From NCBI GenBank assembly GCA_027574665.1, contig CM050656.1, positions 8,631,501 to 8,695,500 on the forward strand: 64,000 nucleotides of DNA, written 5' to 3'. The stretch comes from Rhynochetos jubatus. Its lineage: Eukaryota; Chordata; Aves; Eurypygiformes; Rhynochetidae. Within the stretch, counting starts at the first letter, position 1. Each line of letters opens with the position of its first letter. The notes beneath the pieces are model-generated. The model searched no databases. It saw nothing but the letters and a program-made list of their open reading frames with translations, and was not told the origin of the DNA. Made by a program: the position numbers and the translations under genes. This document shows positions 50,616 to 62,235 of this stretch, in pieces.

Positions 50616-53600
50616 GCTGAAGAGCAAGTGTTTCTGGGGCAAAGGATGTTCGGTTAAGTGACAGGCAATTATTTTCACAAATATTAATGAATAAATGGAC
50701 TTCCTCTTCATTACAAAGCTACTTCACAGTTGTCAGCAAATAGCTCCAATGACAATTAGTGAATTTCTAAATGGATTGAGAAATTGGCTTACATACAGAT
50801 AACAGTGCAATGAGGCAAGGCGATAGCCAAGCCTCACTTCTCACCTTACCTCCCGGGGGGATGTGTTCTGCGTGCTGGATGGGTGAGGCATCCAGCTAAC
50901 CATTATTTTCTTCTCAGCCCTTTCTCGGGGGGAATGACTCTTGAATGAAATCCAGTAGTTTAATTCTGGGTTTCTATGAATGGGCTTTAAATGCATTTAA
51001 TGTTTAAAAGCAAGCTATTCAGCTCAGAGCCTGCCCGGAGGAGCAGCGCAGTGGGGAGCAGGCAGGGGCAGTGGGAAGCAGAGCAGACCCCTAGGAAGCC
51101 GCAGCAGTGCTACCACAGCTCTTTTCTTCCCTCTGCAGGCCACACTCCGGTTTTTCACTCCTGGACTGTCCCATAAACCTGGAGTAAGTCCATCACTCCA
51201 AGTCTCCTTGAATTACTTGCTGTTGTCGTTGAACCCCATGCAGAGTCAGGATACCTGTGCTGGAGGTTGAGGTATAAACACCATGGAAGGTGCTGGTTTC
51301 AGTGGGAACCTCGGTGCCTGGGCAGGCTCCTTCATGCACCCATCACACTGGGGGGAAGCTCACGACTCTGTGCACTGGACACTGCTCCTGTCCACTCCTG
51401 CAGCAGGCAGACCCCTGCGGAGGATGTGTTTGCTCAGCTTCAGCCGTGCAAGGCTGGTGCCGGGGCAGGTGGGCTCACAGGGGACGTGCTTTGTTTGGGT
51501 AGGGAGCTGCGAGCATGGGCCTCTCCCCGCAAAGAGCAATGACCACGACTTACCCCTCCTCACTCTACCCCAAAGATCACCTGTAGCTCCTGCCTGAGCA
51601 CTGTGGACCCACAAACCTCTCACCCGTGTGTAGGTTAAGGATAGCCTTGACATACAGGGCACTTTCAAGTTAACCTGTAGTTTCTGCTGCACTTAACTGG
51701 GACAGTGAAGGGAGAGGAGATGCCTTGGGCTAAGCACAGTGCTACCAACCCATCAGTCTCATCGGAAGTGAACACTGCTGAGAGTGGAGTCTCATCCCAT
51801 CTGCCCTTATCCAGACAACGCATCTGCACCCCAAACAAAGGTTTGGGCTTCCCTGTTGAGCTGAGCTGCCACAGCTCCTCTGATTGCTCCTTCCATCCTC
51901 ATGCATCCCACCGGGAAACTTCCATGACTGCTGGGAAACCAAGGTGAGAAGCCATAGGAGGAGTTTCAAGTCACACTTCCAGCTATGGCTGCCCAGAAAA
52001 ATCATTCTAGGACCGAGCAGACTTAGGCTGGATAAAATACGTCACATTTACTGAGTGGCTTTTCTGACTAACAGCCAGACTTTGAAAGATATTAGCAAGG
52101 GTAAAACATTAAGTGACAGAACAAGGACACTTAAGATGAAGGATGTTGTTCTCCCTTTAATTTACTCCCCTGTACAGCCTTCAAAGATCTCAGCAGAGCA
52201 AGTGTCCTTATTGATGGATACGCTATCCTTGTTAAGATGGGACAATATACTTATTTACAGCTTTCATCATTGTCATGAAGGCACAAAGCAAACAGATATA
52301 ACTAATGAAGATTTAGCGATTACATAATGCCTTTGCCAACTCCATGCAGAAGTCTGGGTAAAAGCCCTGGGAATAAATCTTTATAAAAGAGCATTTTTAA
52401 TGAATTTAAGTCATGAAGAGCTCTACTTGTAGTTTGTATTAAGACTCAGGGAAAGATAAGACTCTTTTCTGGAAAGATGGCTGAGGTTTGGAGTACAAAT
52501 GAAACGATGGCCTGAGAAACACCAAGAAGTGAAAGCCACATAAACCCTACGACCTGAGCTGTGAAATAGTGCTCACAGTGAGGCTCCACAACGAGGCTGG
52601 CACAAGCTGTGGCCATTAGCTACCACCAGCAAGATGAAGATTCAGTAATAATGAATTCAGAGCAAAAGAGATGGAGGAATTGCAGTAAGATCTCGCCCAT
52701 CTCTTTTTACCCTCTCACGGTGCCTCTGAAGATGACAGCCAGCCAGGGGGGAGGGCATGAGGAGGCAAGTCATGCTGCCTGGGACAGTAATGCTCCACAG
52801 CCCCTGCAAATGTCTAGTTTGGTAGGTACTACAAGAACAACCGGTTTCCTTTGATGTCCTCCTGCAATCCATTGTCTAAGAACCACAAGGAAAAAAGGGA
52901 GGGGATGCACAATCACTTGGAAAGCTCCTGCAGGACAGGGAATAAGATACCTATCGCTGTTTCCAGGTATGACCTTGCACAACCCTTTTACAGATCACAC
53001 AGTGGGAAAGAAGAGTGTTTGCAGAATGATTTTGACTCCCTACACACAACCAAGAAGTGACCCAATGCATTTATGCTTTCACTGCCCATTTCAAGAGAAA
53101 ATGCCCCATGAGAAAACCGCAGATGTCAACAGTCTGGGTGTTTTGGAACTGTGGGTTCAGACAGGTATCGGCAGCTTGATCCATCTCCACTTGGTGACTA
53201 TTGAGAAAATCCTTCTTCTTCACGTCAGGGGAAAATTGGCAAGGAAGAATTGGATCCTTCATTTTCCACTTCGGAGGCAGGATAAGGACATTGTCCCCTG
53301 TGACAGATTAGTCAACGTTTGGGGGTTTGGTGGTTGTTCTCACCAGGAGGTGAAGTCTGGTACAAACCTGCTAGTTTAGCAGTACTGAAGTCCAGTGGAA
53401 GGAATCAAGGAGCGGGCACTTTGTCCCAGAGCTCTGCAGGGCTTTTATTAAAGTTAAAAGGGAAGGTTCCCCAGCATCCCCTGGGGATGCTGGGCATGCT
53501 CCTTCTTTCCGTATGCAGCTCCCTCTCTCAGCGTCTGCTCCCCATGGCTGCATCAGGGCCCCAGGGAAAACATCTCTGCCAGCATGATTTGGCTGCTGAC

Positions 53601-56227
53601 CCTTCCCTGAATGCAGCCTTGAGAGTCTGGGGCAGCAGCTCCTCTTGCTCCAGTGAGTGGTCCACGAACACACACCGTTTCTTTTCACATCCAGGCGCAA
53701 CGAAAGACAATTCTATTTCATTGTTACACCCCTGTGGTCACTGCGCTACGGACTCTCATGGAACTGGAAATGAAATCTGTGCATTTGAGCCAAATGCCAT
53801 AGCTATGAGATCTTTTCAGCTTCAGCAAGAGCATTCTACAAAGCCTGTCGATCCATTTCTAGTTAGAACACTTTTCAAAGCAAAATGGACAGCTAAGATA
53901 CAATTTTTTTTTTTTTTTTGTAGAAAAGAGAAATTTTGAAGGATGTTGCACTTCCTTTGACTAGTCGATAAAATAGATGTCGAAAAGCTCTAAGGATGAA
54001 GGATATATATGAAGTGAGTACAGTCTTCAGAGTTACTGTCCCTAAGGAAAAGAACCTGAAAGGAAGGCTGAGCCAAAATGGTTGCTGAAAGAATGAAGGG
54101 GGGGTGGTAAAATCAAAAAAATCAAACATAATGGTTTGTTACAGTTTGTGGGGAGTGAGGAAACAAAGTCTGGAACTGAAGGAGTTGTCAGGCAGTGAGA
54201 TAGGGTTACACTTCCTCCACACAGAGCCTGCAGTGTTGGCTTGATTAGGCGAAAGAACTTGGGATCGCTACAGAGAAAGCCGCCTTGCTCCCTGTCAGCT
54301 TGCAAAAGCTAATCAGCATCCCAAAATGACAGCTCCCTCCAGGGCCGAGATTTCTTAAAACAAAACTAAAATACAAATAAAAAGTCTCTTTGGTTCAGTT
54401 TCAAACATAGCTGTACTACAAAAAAATAATATTAGAAAGAGATAGAAAGCCTATGACATTCTCCAGCAACGCTCCCAATGCTAATCTTCACCGTTATAAT
54501 AATAACTTATATAACTCCTATACCTCAGTTGAGCGGCTTGTATCCTGAGGAATACATCAGACGTGATAAACTACTGCCATCAACTTGCACAGTGTGATGA
54601 GCCTTAGCGTGGGAGGATGCTGCCGTTTCGTGATGCCCTGGAGAAGCCGAGGACAAAACGTGATAAAGAGCTCCATGCAGAGCTGGATTTCCAGGGGAGG
54701 GTTTTGAGTACATGGAAAGGGAATCATCTGGTTTGGGACACTGGCCAGGACACAAGAAATAATGCCCTTATTCTTGGCCAAAGGACCAGTGGAGTTTCCT
54801 TGTTGCCAACTCCAAGCCTTAAAAATTGAGTTGCAGGCCAAAATGGAATGATACTGGCCTGATATCATAAGGAGGTTTTTTTTCCTTTTTAGCAGTGAAG
54901 CTTTTTTGTTCCTTCTGGTTTCTGTTCCCAGAAGGTCCATTTTTATACTTTTCTCCACCACAGGGAGTTGTAGCAGTAAGCCTTATATTTGAAGGAAATC
55001 TGGGATGCTTCCTGCCGTCCCATGGCTCCAGAAACCGGGACTTTAGGGAAAACAATAAACCTTGCCAGTTCCACAGGAGAATTGCCAGTGCTGGTGCTCA
55101 GCCAAGACCCCGCTCTCACACTCCCCCACTGTCCTAGAACAGTCTCTGCTGTCCAGTGTGCTGCCTTCCCAGCTGCAGCTCCAAGGGTGGGTCTCCAAGA
55201 GGACCCCAAAAACAAGATCTGTGAGCGATGAAACCTGCTTTCCTTTGGATGTGCATCCTAGGAAGGGAGGCTCTGGTGTCAGAGGAGGGTGTGAGGTCTC
55301 ACACATCCATTCTGGCAGTCAGAGTACACTGCCGCTGTGGATTCTCTCCTGACTAATGAGGGTTACAGCTCGCACTAATTTTCCATTTACTGGTGGGACT
55401 GATAAGGACTCTCCTCCGCTCCATCATTTATTTTCGTGAACCTGGTACGGATTTCATATATTCACAACAATCAGTTCTCTGCCATGTTTAGTTGGTGTTA
55501 TACACTAGGATGTGATGTTCACGAGGACCAGTGCACCCTTGCCATCTCCTCCCTGAGATCACCCCCTGAAATCCCAGGAAATAAATCCCTCTGATCACTT
55601 CTGGCAGTATCTGTGGCTTTTCAGCTCCTATCTACAAGAGTCCAGCATGCAGGGAAGGCAGGAGCGGCGGCACAGGGCCGGGCGCTGCCTGGGACATTTG
55701 CACACCGGTTAGCCTCACACCATAACCCGAGGTGGAAGGGGTGCACGCAGAGGGGACAGATGCCTGCTGGCAGGTCACACAAGGCCATGCCTAGCCGCCA
55801 CCTTACGTGACGTACCGGATGAGATACGAGGGGCAGCTGCGGTGCAGAGCTGCGGGCAGGGAGAGGGTGTTCCCAGCCCAGCCGCAGGTGCAAACACCCC
55901 AAACTTGCTGTTTACACACCAGACAGGTAGCATTCACACGACAGACCCGAGACCCGTCCGCCTTGCATCTTCTTTGGCAAATATGCAGCAGAACAGCTCT
56001 CAAGTTGCACAATTCAAGTAAAAACAACCTACAACCCCACTAGTCAAAGACCCAAGCTCTCAGCAACCACTTAACTTTTTGCTAACTCACTTTTCTGTGC
56101 CTAAGTGACCAGAAAGCAGCAGAAACGTGTTAACAGACTGATTCCCACCTCTTCCCCACCTCCCCAAGGCAGGTTCAGTATCTCCCCAGAAAAACCCCAG
56201 CCTCCAGTAGATCATGGGGTTTACTGC
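50614..56227. other. Upstream intergenic DNA, second part
   Basis: No gene recognised. AT-rich, non-repetitive blocks at about 50.64-50.83, 52.05-52.45 and 55.33-55.51 kb alternate with GC-richer DNA. A 16-T run lies at 53904-53919. Open frames up to 206 codons (53319-53939 plus) show no family features. Confidence 0.4.
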
Positions 56228-56640
56228 AGCGCTTAAACCCTGCTTGTCCTTCAGAGCTCTGCTGCAGCGGGATGGATTCGCCCCCGCACACCTCGAAACG
56301 AAGCCCCTTTCCTCCCGGTAGCCCTTCGCCACCCCCCCGTGCCCTGGCTGGGCCGGGCAGCCGGCAGCTCCCGAGCAGCCGCCGGGAAAGGCCGGAGCCC
56401 GGCCGCCCGCGCCCAGCCGGAGCGGTTACCAGCAGATGGCAGCTGGGGATCGCGGAGGGGCCGCTCCGCGGCGGCACGGGGCCGGGGTGTGGGGGGTGGA
56501 AATTTGGGGGTTCTCCGGCCTTACAGGTGCAGCTTGTACTGGGTGACCTTGGCACAGGCACGGCCTCGCCACAGAGCAGGGATGTGACCTTGCCGCTTTT
56601 CACCCCGAGAAGGGGGTGAACGCACTCGGAGCCCCAGCGA
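56228..56640. promoter_or_regulatory. CpG island
   Basis: The strongest CpG-dense, GC-rich block in the window (GGGCCGGGCAGCCGGCAGC, CCGGCCGCCCGCGCCCAGCC, GGGGCCGCTCCGCGGCGGC), about 10 kb upstream of the SLC5A9 start codon. Such islands usually mark promoters. No coding exon beside it is recognised, so it may serve a non-coding RNA, an undetected 5' exon or an insulator. Confidence 0.7.
56429..56443 (+). promoter_or_regulatory. CTCF-like binding motif
   Basis: CCAGCAGATGGCAGC fits every position of the published CTCF core CCASYAGRKGGCRSY. It sits in the middle of the CpG island. A perfect 15-mer core match is uncommon by chance, but occupancy cannot be known from sequence. Confidence 0.55.
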
Positions 56641-58492
56641 GGGCAGGAGAGGCTGGGCTTATCCTTCCATGTGTAGGGAAAAGAAAAAAATGAAAATAAA
56701 ATAATTTAAAAATCAACCCGTTCACAAGCCATCTCTCTCCTCTCTCCATCCCAAGCCTGGCCTCTCAAACCACAGAGTCATTTAGGTCTCCTTTTCAAAT
56801 CTGAGCCCACCCCAGACTTGTACACGCAGGTCCCAGACAGCCCCCAAACGCATTTTGGGCAGAGCAGCAGGAACAATCATTGCCCCCTCCACACCAAAGC
56901 CTTATCACACTGCTGGGCTGCAGCAGTTCCCCACAGCCCCAGAAGCCAGCATTAACCTCTTGTTATCACTTACCCCTTCTGCTTTCTGGCCCCACTGCTC
57001 AGAAAGGTCCCTTCCTCCGTCCCAGTCAGTCCTGCAACAGGAGCATCTCACTGCACCATACCACAACTCCAGCTCCACACCTTCACCTGGGATGGCCTTG
57101 CTTTTCTCCTGCTTCTTTTTCCTCTTCTTCCTCCTCCCAGCTGATGGCTCAGACTGGCTCTCACAGGAGGGAGATATGCAAATCCCAGCTCACCCAGGGC
57201 AGCCAGGGGAAGCAATCAACCCCACCTGCCCACCCAGAGGAGCTTGCTTTGAGGAGCTGCAAAATGAGAGGATCCACCCATTCATTGCTGAACTGACCGA
57301 ATAATTGATCCTCTGTCAAAATGCCGTGATGGGCTTTGCTAATGCACCTGCTTGGGTTACTCTCTCAGGTCAGGCAATAGGAATGCTTTACATTTAAATA
57401 TATAAAATTCCCAGAGGTACTCCATCAGCTTTAGAACATCCCCTGTTGCCCAAGGGCCAGACCCACACCCGATCCCAGGGTGTAGGGCAGCACTGTGCAT
57501 CAGCTGGGCCCCTGCACAAACATGTAAGATGAAGAGTAGGTGGTGTGTCCCACCTGGGTGACTTCTGGGGAGCCTGCAGCACAGCAGAATCCGTGTGCCC
57601 TGTCCCCCTGTGCAATGTTTTATGCCCAGGAGGATACTTTCTGTCCCAGCTCCTTGCAGCCTTCCACAGGCAGCACAGAAATGACTCAACACACAGAAGT
57701 TTTCCTGACAAGGACAAAAAATGGAAATACCACTTTCCTCCCCCTCCTCACCCCAACGCCCAAAGCTTCAGTTCTGCAGAAACCAATGGAGCCAAAAAAG
57801 GGACTAGACAACACATCAAGCACTACCAGTTTAATCCAACCCCAGTTCCTCATTTACTGACATCAGCCCCCTATCCAAGGGGGCTTTCTTAGGCTTTCAT
57901 CTCTTCTTTTATCTGCATGCCGTCTCTGGTTTGCCCCTTCTGGTTGCTACTGCTTTGATCTCTTGAACCTCTGTAATCCAGAGCCGAATCCATGATAGCT
58001 TATGATGAAGACTTTGCACGTTTTTCCTGTTGTTACACTCCTTAAATTCTTTCTTTTTTCCTCCCCTGAAACTTCAGTCAGATTCCTTCTGTGCAGAAAA
58101 TGGGTGTTTTAGATGTCCAGCCTGGGCAAGTGACCCTTCTATGGATCCCCAGATCCTTAGACCTTTGCATCTCGGTGCTGCTGGGTATTGGCTTCTTCCA
58201 TCACAACACAGTAGCAGTTCCCACTGTGCGGGCTAAGGGCTGTACCTGGCTCATGGGGTACAGAAGAGCCAGAGCACCAGAGTAACCGTGTGGATTCCAT
58301 GTGGATGGTACTCAGCTTGCTTGCTTAGAAAGCAGCCGCTCATGTTGTTCACCATTTGTTTTAGAATAGCTATGTGCAAAGAAAGTGCTCTCAGTTTTAT
58401 TTAAAAATGTGGGAGAAGGAAAACATGAGAAAACATGGTTGTACCCTGAACTTGCCAATTCTTCAGTGTAAGGGACAGTATGAGGGCAGAGA
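56641..58492. other. Upstream intergenic DNA, third part
   Basis: No gene or repeat recognised. A short A-rich stretch follows the CpG island (56679-56712). Overlapping open frames at 56855-57304 and 57357-57892 on both strands look random. Confidence 0.4.
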
Positions 58493-58550
58493 CTGTCCAA
58501 GCTCTCCATGTGCCCTCTGGCCTGTCCAAACTCTCCATGTGCCCTCTGGT
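58493..58550 (+). repeat. Tandem duplication, 2 x 29 bp
   Basis: Two adjacent 29-bp copies beginning CTGTCCAAGCTCTCCATGTG and CTGTCCAAACTCTCCATGTG differ at one internal base and the last base. No function is suggested. Confidence 0.9.
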
Positions 58551-58953
58551 TGATGTGGACTCAGTCAAAAAGGGGCAGTGAGTCACTGTGCTCAACTTTC
58601 TGCCCCAGTTTTCCAGGGTATAGACCTGTCAGCCTTTTCCCCTCATCCCCAGAGACACTGCAGGGTGGGTGCTCTTCTGCTGCAGCCCCCATGCTGCTGC
58701 AGGGCTGCAAACTGCTGCTCAGCTTAGTCCCAGGATCGGGGGGCGGCAGCTGATGCAGCAAGATCTGCCTCACAACCAGCTTTCCCGAGCAAAGGGCACT
58801 GCTGCCTCTTCTCAGGCTGATTCCTTTTGAAAGTAAAACACATAACAACAGGCCTGTGTTTATTTTCCTCTTAAATTAGGGTGGCTTGGTTTTAATTGAG
58901 AGATCTGCCAGAATAAGGCATATTTGTGCAGCTGTCATCAGAAATGCATACTT

Positions 58954-59033
58954 GCTTTTGCTTTTGCTTTTTCTTTTTTCTCTTATCCTTCCTTCCTTCC
59001 TGCCTTCCTTCCTTCCTCCCTCCCTTCCTTCCA
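58954..59033 (+). repeat. Pyrimidine-rich simple repeat (CTTTTG then TTCC units)
   Basis: Interrupted GCTTTT units (58954-58980) run into TTCC tetranucleotides (58987-59032). The open frames across it are artefacts. Confidence 0.93.
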
Positions 59034-59060
59034 TTTTTCACTGCTCTGGCTCAGACCTCC

Positions 59061-59693
59061 CTATAATACATGGAGTCTGGGAAGCCAGAGGCTGAAGGAA
59101 GGCTGCAGGTCCATATCATTCCCAGAGCCAGGGCTGAACAGCACAGCTCTGACAGACAGTGGTCCTGGATGTAAGACACTGGGAATGGCTCTGAAAAGAG
59201 CCTGTGCCCAACAGGGTGAGGGGTCTTGTATGGCAGTGCCACCCCAGCAGCCTCTAACCTCTGTAACCCTTTGCTTTATATTGAAGAAGTCTACTTTACG
59301 CTGTGGAAAGAAACCAGGGAGATACAGCCACTCCTGATCATTTTTCTCACCTGGAACAGCTGGTAAAAGACAGTAGCCTGAGAAACTGGCTGACTTTCTT
59401 GATGCATTCAGCTGTCTAGCCTTATATTTGTCCTTTAAATAACTTGCCAAAAAACAAGCTAGCCCAAAACAACCAATCAGCATGAAAAAATAGCCCAAAC
59501 AAAACAAGAGAGACCTCGGTTTCCAGCCTTGCCCTTCTGCAGTGGCTGGTCCGAAGTAGTTTAATCTAAAACAGGCTTCGGCAATTGCTGGAGAAAGCAG
59601 TGTCCATGGTGGGTATTTAGAGAACGGGGCTCGCCTGCCGTATGCTATCCAGGGGTTTATTACCTGCTGAAAAAGCTTAATGTGCTTCAGGTG
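59061..59693 (-). other. Unexplained open frame of 210 codons, candidate exon
   Basis: The frame is free of stops from the TAG at 59696-59694 down to a stop at 59063-59061. The first ATG in frame comes about 60 codons in. Its upstream part has a hydrophobic segment followed by basic residues (FMLIGCFGLACFLASYL, then KDKYKARQ), the pattern of a single membrane helix. A tandem TTTCAGCAG acceptor (exon from 59663) and a CAG|GTGAGA donor (exon to 59351) would bound a 313-nt exon. I recognise no family. It could be chance, an exon of an unknown gene, or a decayed element. Confidence 0.2.
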
Positions 59694-59814
59694 CTACATG
59701 ATATACAGATGTCGTGACAGAAGCAGCTTGGAGAGTGCTGGTGATAGAAATGCTGCTGGGTGAATGCAGAGACATTAGCGCTGAATGTGATACTCAGTCC
59801 CAGCTCATCTATTA

Positions 59815-60145
59815 ATGCAAAAACACAGGAATGGCCAAACTGGTGAGGACCAAAGGTCCATCCAGCCCAATACCCTGTCCCTGGCAGCCAGCGCTAGTAG
59901 GTACTTAAGGAAGGATATCAGAACAGGGCACGCAGATCATGGCTCAGGGCCAGTGATTTGTGGTGCTGGGATTTCCAGAGCCAGACATAGTGTCTTTGTA
60001 TTTAATAGCCCCTGGTGAATTTTGCTTCCAGGAATTTATACAGCTACTTCTAAGTCTCTTTGTATCCACAGTTTCCTGTGGCAAGCAGTTTCACAGCTTA
60101 ACAACATGTATTGTTTAGTGTTGCCCATTTTTTCATACCCTGAGG
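59815..60145. repeat. Ancient CR1-like interspersed repeat fossil
   Basis: GGACCAAAGGTCCATCCAGC, CCAATACCCTGTCCCTGGC, TCAGAACAGGGCACGC and CCTGTGGCAAGCAGTTTCAC appear in the order of an old repeat I know from turtles, crocodiles and birds. It is heavily diverged. Family name and orientation are uncertain. Confidence 0.5.
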
Positions 60146-62125
60146 CTGGGTGAGCTTCCTATGTTGGATGCCTCTGGAGATTAGCCCTGGATCCAGCTCA
60201 CACAGGAGAAATGGATGGATGGGTGGATGGAGTCTGAAGTCATGTGTCTGTTAGGATCAGATGTGCAGTTATCAGGAGGACACAAGCAGGGGGTGTTTTA
60301 GGAGCCAAGGCACAGCTTCTCACCTGCCCAGTTGTTAACAGGTCACATGTTGCTGTCTGCATTATGGAAAAAGTGAATTTTCCAGAGTGAACAGAAGAAG
60401 ATGGGCACAATCTGGGCAGTGAATGAAGGACAGCATGGGAGAAAATGTGTTTGTCAGATCATAGAGAACAGCGTGACTGAACGCAGCATCCCCCATCAGA
60501 AAAGTGGAAATCATGTTCAGACAATTTTATGCCCAGTTCAGGTCAGTAAAAAAGAGTTGCAGACAGTGGTTTGTATGCAAAGACTTGGAAGCAAGACTTT
60601 AAGGTGGGAAATCCTACAGGGAGGAAGGATTTCCTCTGTTGCAGCTTTTGTACCAGTTGCAGAGGGCCGATTTCTCTGAGGAGGTCAGTGAGGCTGACCT
60701 GGAAGACACGGCCATCCCTTTCATTTGAGAACTGAGTTTTCTGCCCAAAACCCATCAAGAGGCTAGGCATTTGCAATGCAGAAGTGCTCTGTTTAAATTA
60801 GGTCACCCAAGAAACTCATCTTGTCAAAGTCACCTGCATCATTTCCACCCTAATTAGGAGCAGTAGTTGATGGGAATTGTTCAGCAAGCTATGGCTCAGG
60901 CATGGGGGAGTTAGAAATTATCCAGAAATCCACATATGGTAAAAGCGTCACAGTGCTGCATTTCCCCACCAATAGAACCAACGGAGCAGAAATGGGAATG
61001 TTTTCTACTTAGAGTCCAATTTCCAGAATTGCTCAGCTCCCATGTAGGCAACAAAGTCATTGCCCAGATGTGGGAATGAGCCAGTCGAAGGGTTGGTGCT
61101 GGGCAATTGTATGTCACCCCTTCTTTGAATGAGAAATTCAAAGCCTTCTCCACTGTCTGGCAGCCCTGTCCAAGGGCTATTTATGGATCCAGAGCCAGTT
61201 TAAAAGCCGCATGGTTGATCTCTGGCACACGATAGAGGGTCAGCACATTTTTCTGGGAAAGTGGAGTGCAATTTAAGATTTCTTATAGCTTTTTTTTGTT
61301 CACCTGACACACGTGCTCCAAAGACAGTGAAAGATGAGAAATTAATGTGGGCTTGATAAATGGGCAAAAGAAAGTTTCCGATCTGCAGCGGTTCTCATTA
61401 TTCTTCTTATTCTTGGCACCAGCAGAGTTATGGCAATCTTCCCCCCCGTTCCCCTCTCAAGCTCTACTCCCCCTTAACAATTTTTTTTTCCCCTGTCAAA
61501 TTCTCAGGAGTGGCACCTGGGAGCGTTTTGACCGAAGGGAAATTGACTGAGCAAAGTTGCCTCTTTCCAAATACATTTTCTTACGGGGTTGGAATGAATG
61601 AGAATCATAGTCATAACATGGCTAAACAGGCTTTGTTTAACTTAATGCAATATAATAACCTAAGTGTTGCAACACAGCTCCTTGCTGTGACATCCTTTTT
61701 CCATTTGCTTAATTTTCACCCCAAACACATGCTGTTAATAAGCTGCTGAGAAAATACAGCTCTTGTGACAAAATCCAGAAACTGAGACCCTGTATGGTGT
61801 GTTACATACACAACTCTTATTTGGACTGGCAAGTGGCACTGAAATTGGTATTGTAAAATAGATCCATTTTTCTTCCTGCCAAATGTGATGGACAGATGAA
61901 AAGGGAGGGCTGGAGAAGTGGATGGCAATAAAGCAGAGGACAAATAAAACAAAAACCCTGACAGAAAGTAACATGTGAGTTAGAATAGACATGTGATTGC
62001 CAGCAGGGAAATGCAGGATGCAGGGTGCTTTGTCAACAGCCAAAGTTAAAATAAATGTCACACTGGCTCTGAAAACTGCAAGATTAAACTCCTCCTGGTG
62101 ATTTATAATTTAAGAGAGAAAAAGG
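60146..62125. other. Upstream intergenic DNA, fourth part
   Basis: No gene or repeat recognised. A small GGAT-type simple stretch lies at 60212-60231. Confidence 0.45.
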
Positions 62126-62235
62126 CAGACAGACACCCAGTGACTGGGCTCAAAAGAAAAACTCCTATTGACTTTAGTGGGTTTTGGAGTAGGTCCAGCG
62201 CAATAAAGGTTCAAATCTGATCTCTGGAGTCAGAG
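62126..62235. repeat. Ancient amniote repeat fossil
   Basis: CTCCTATTGACTTTAGTGGG followed by TTTTGGAGTAGGTCCAGCGC resembles the widely dispersed amniote repeat phrase 'ccattgacttcagtggg...'. Short and diverged; family uncertain. Confidence 0.4.
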
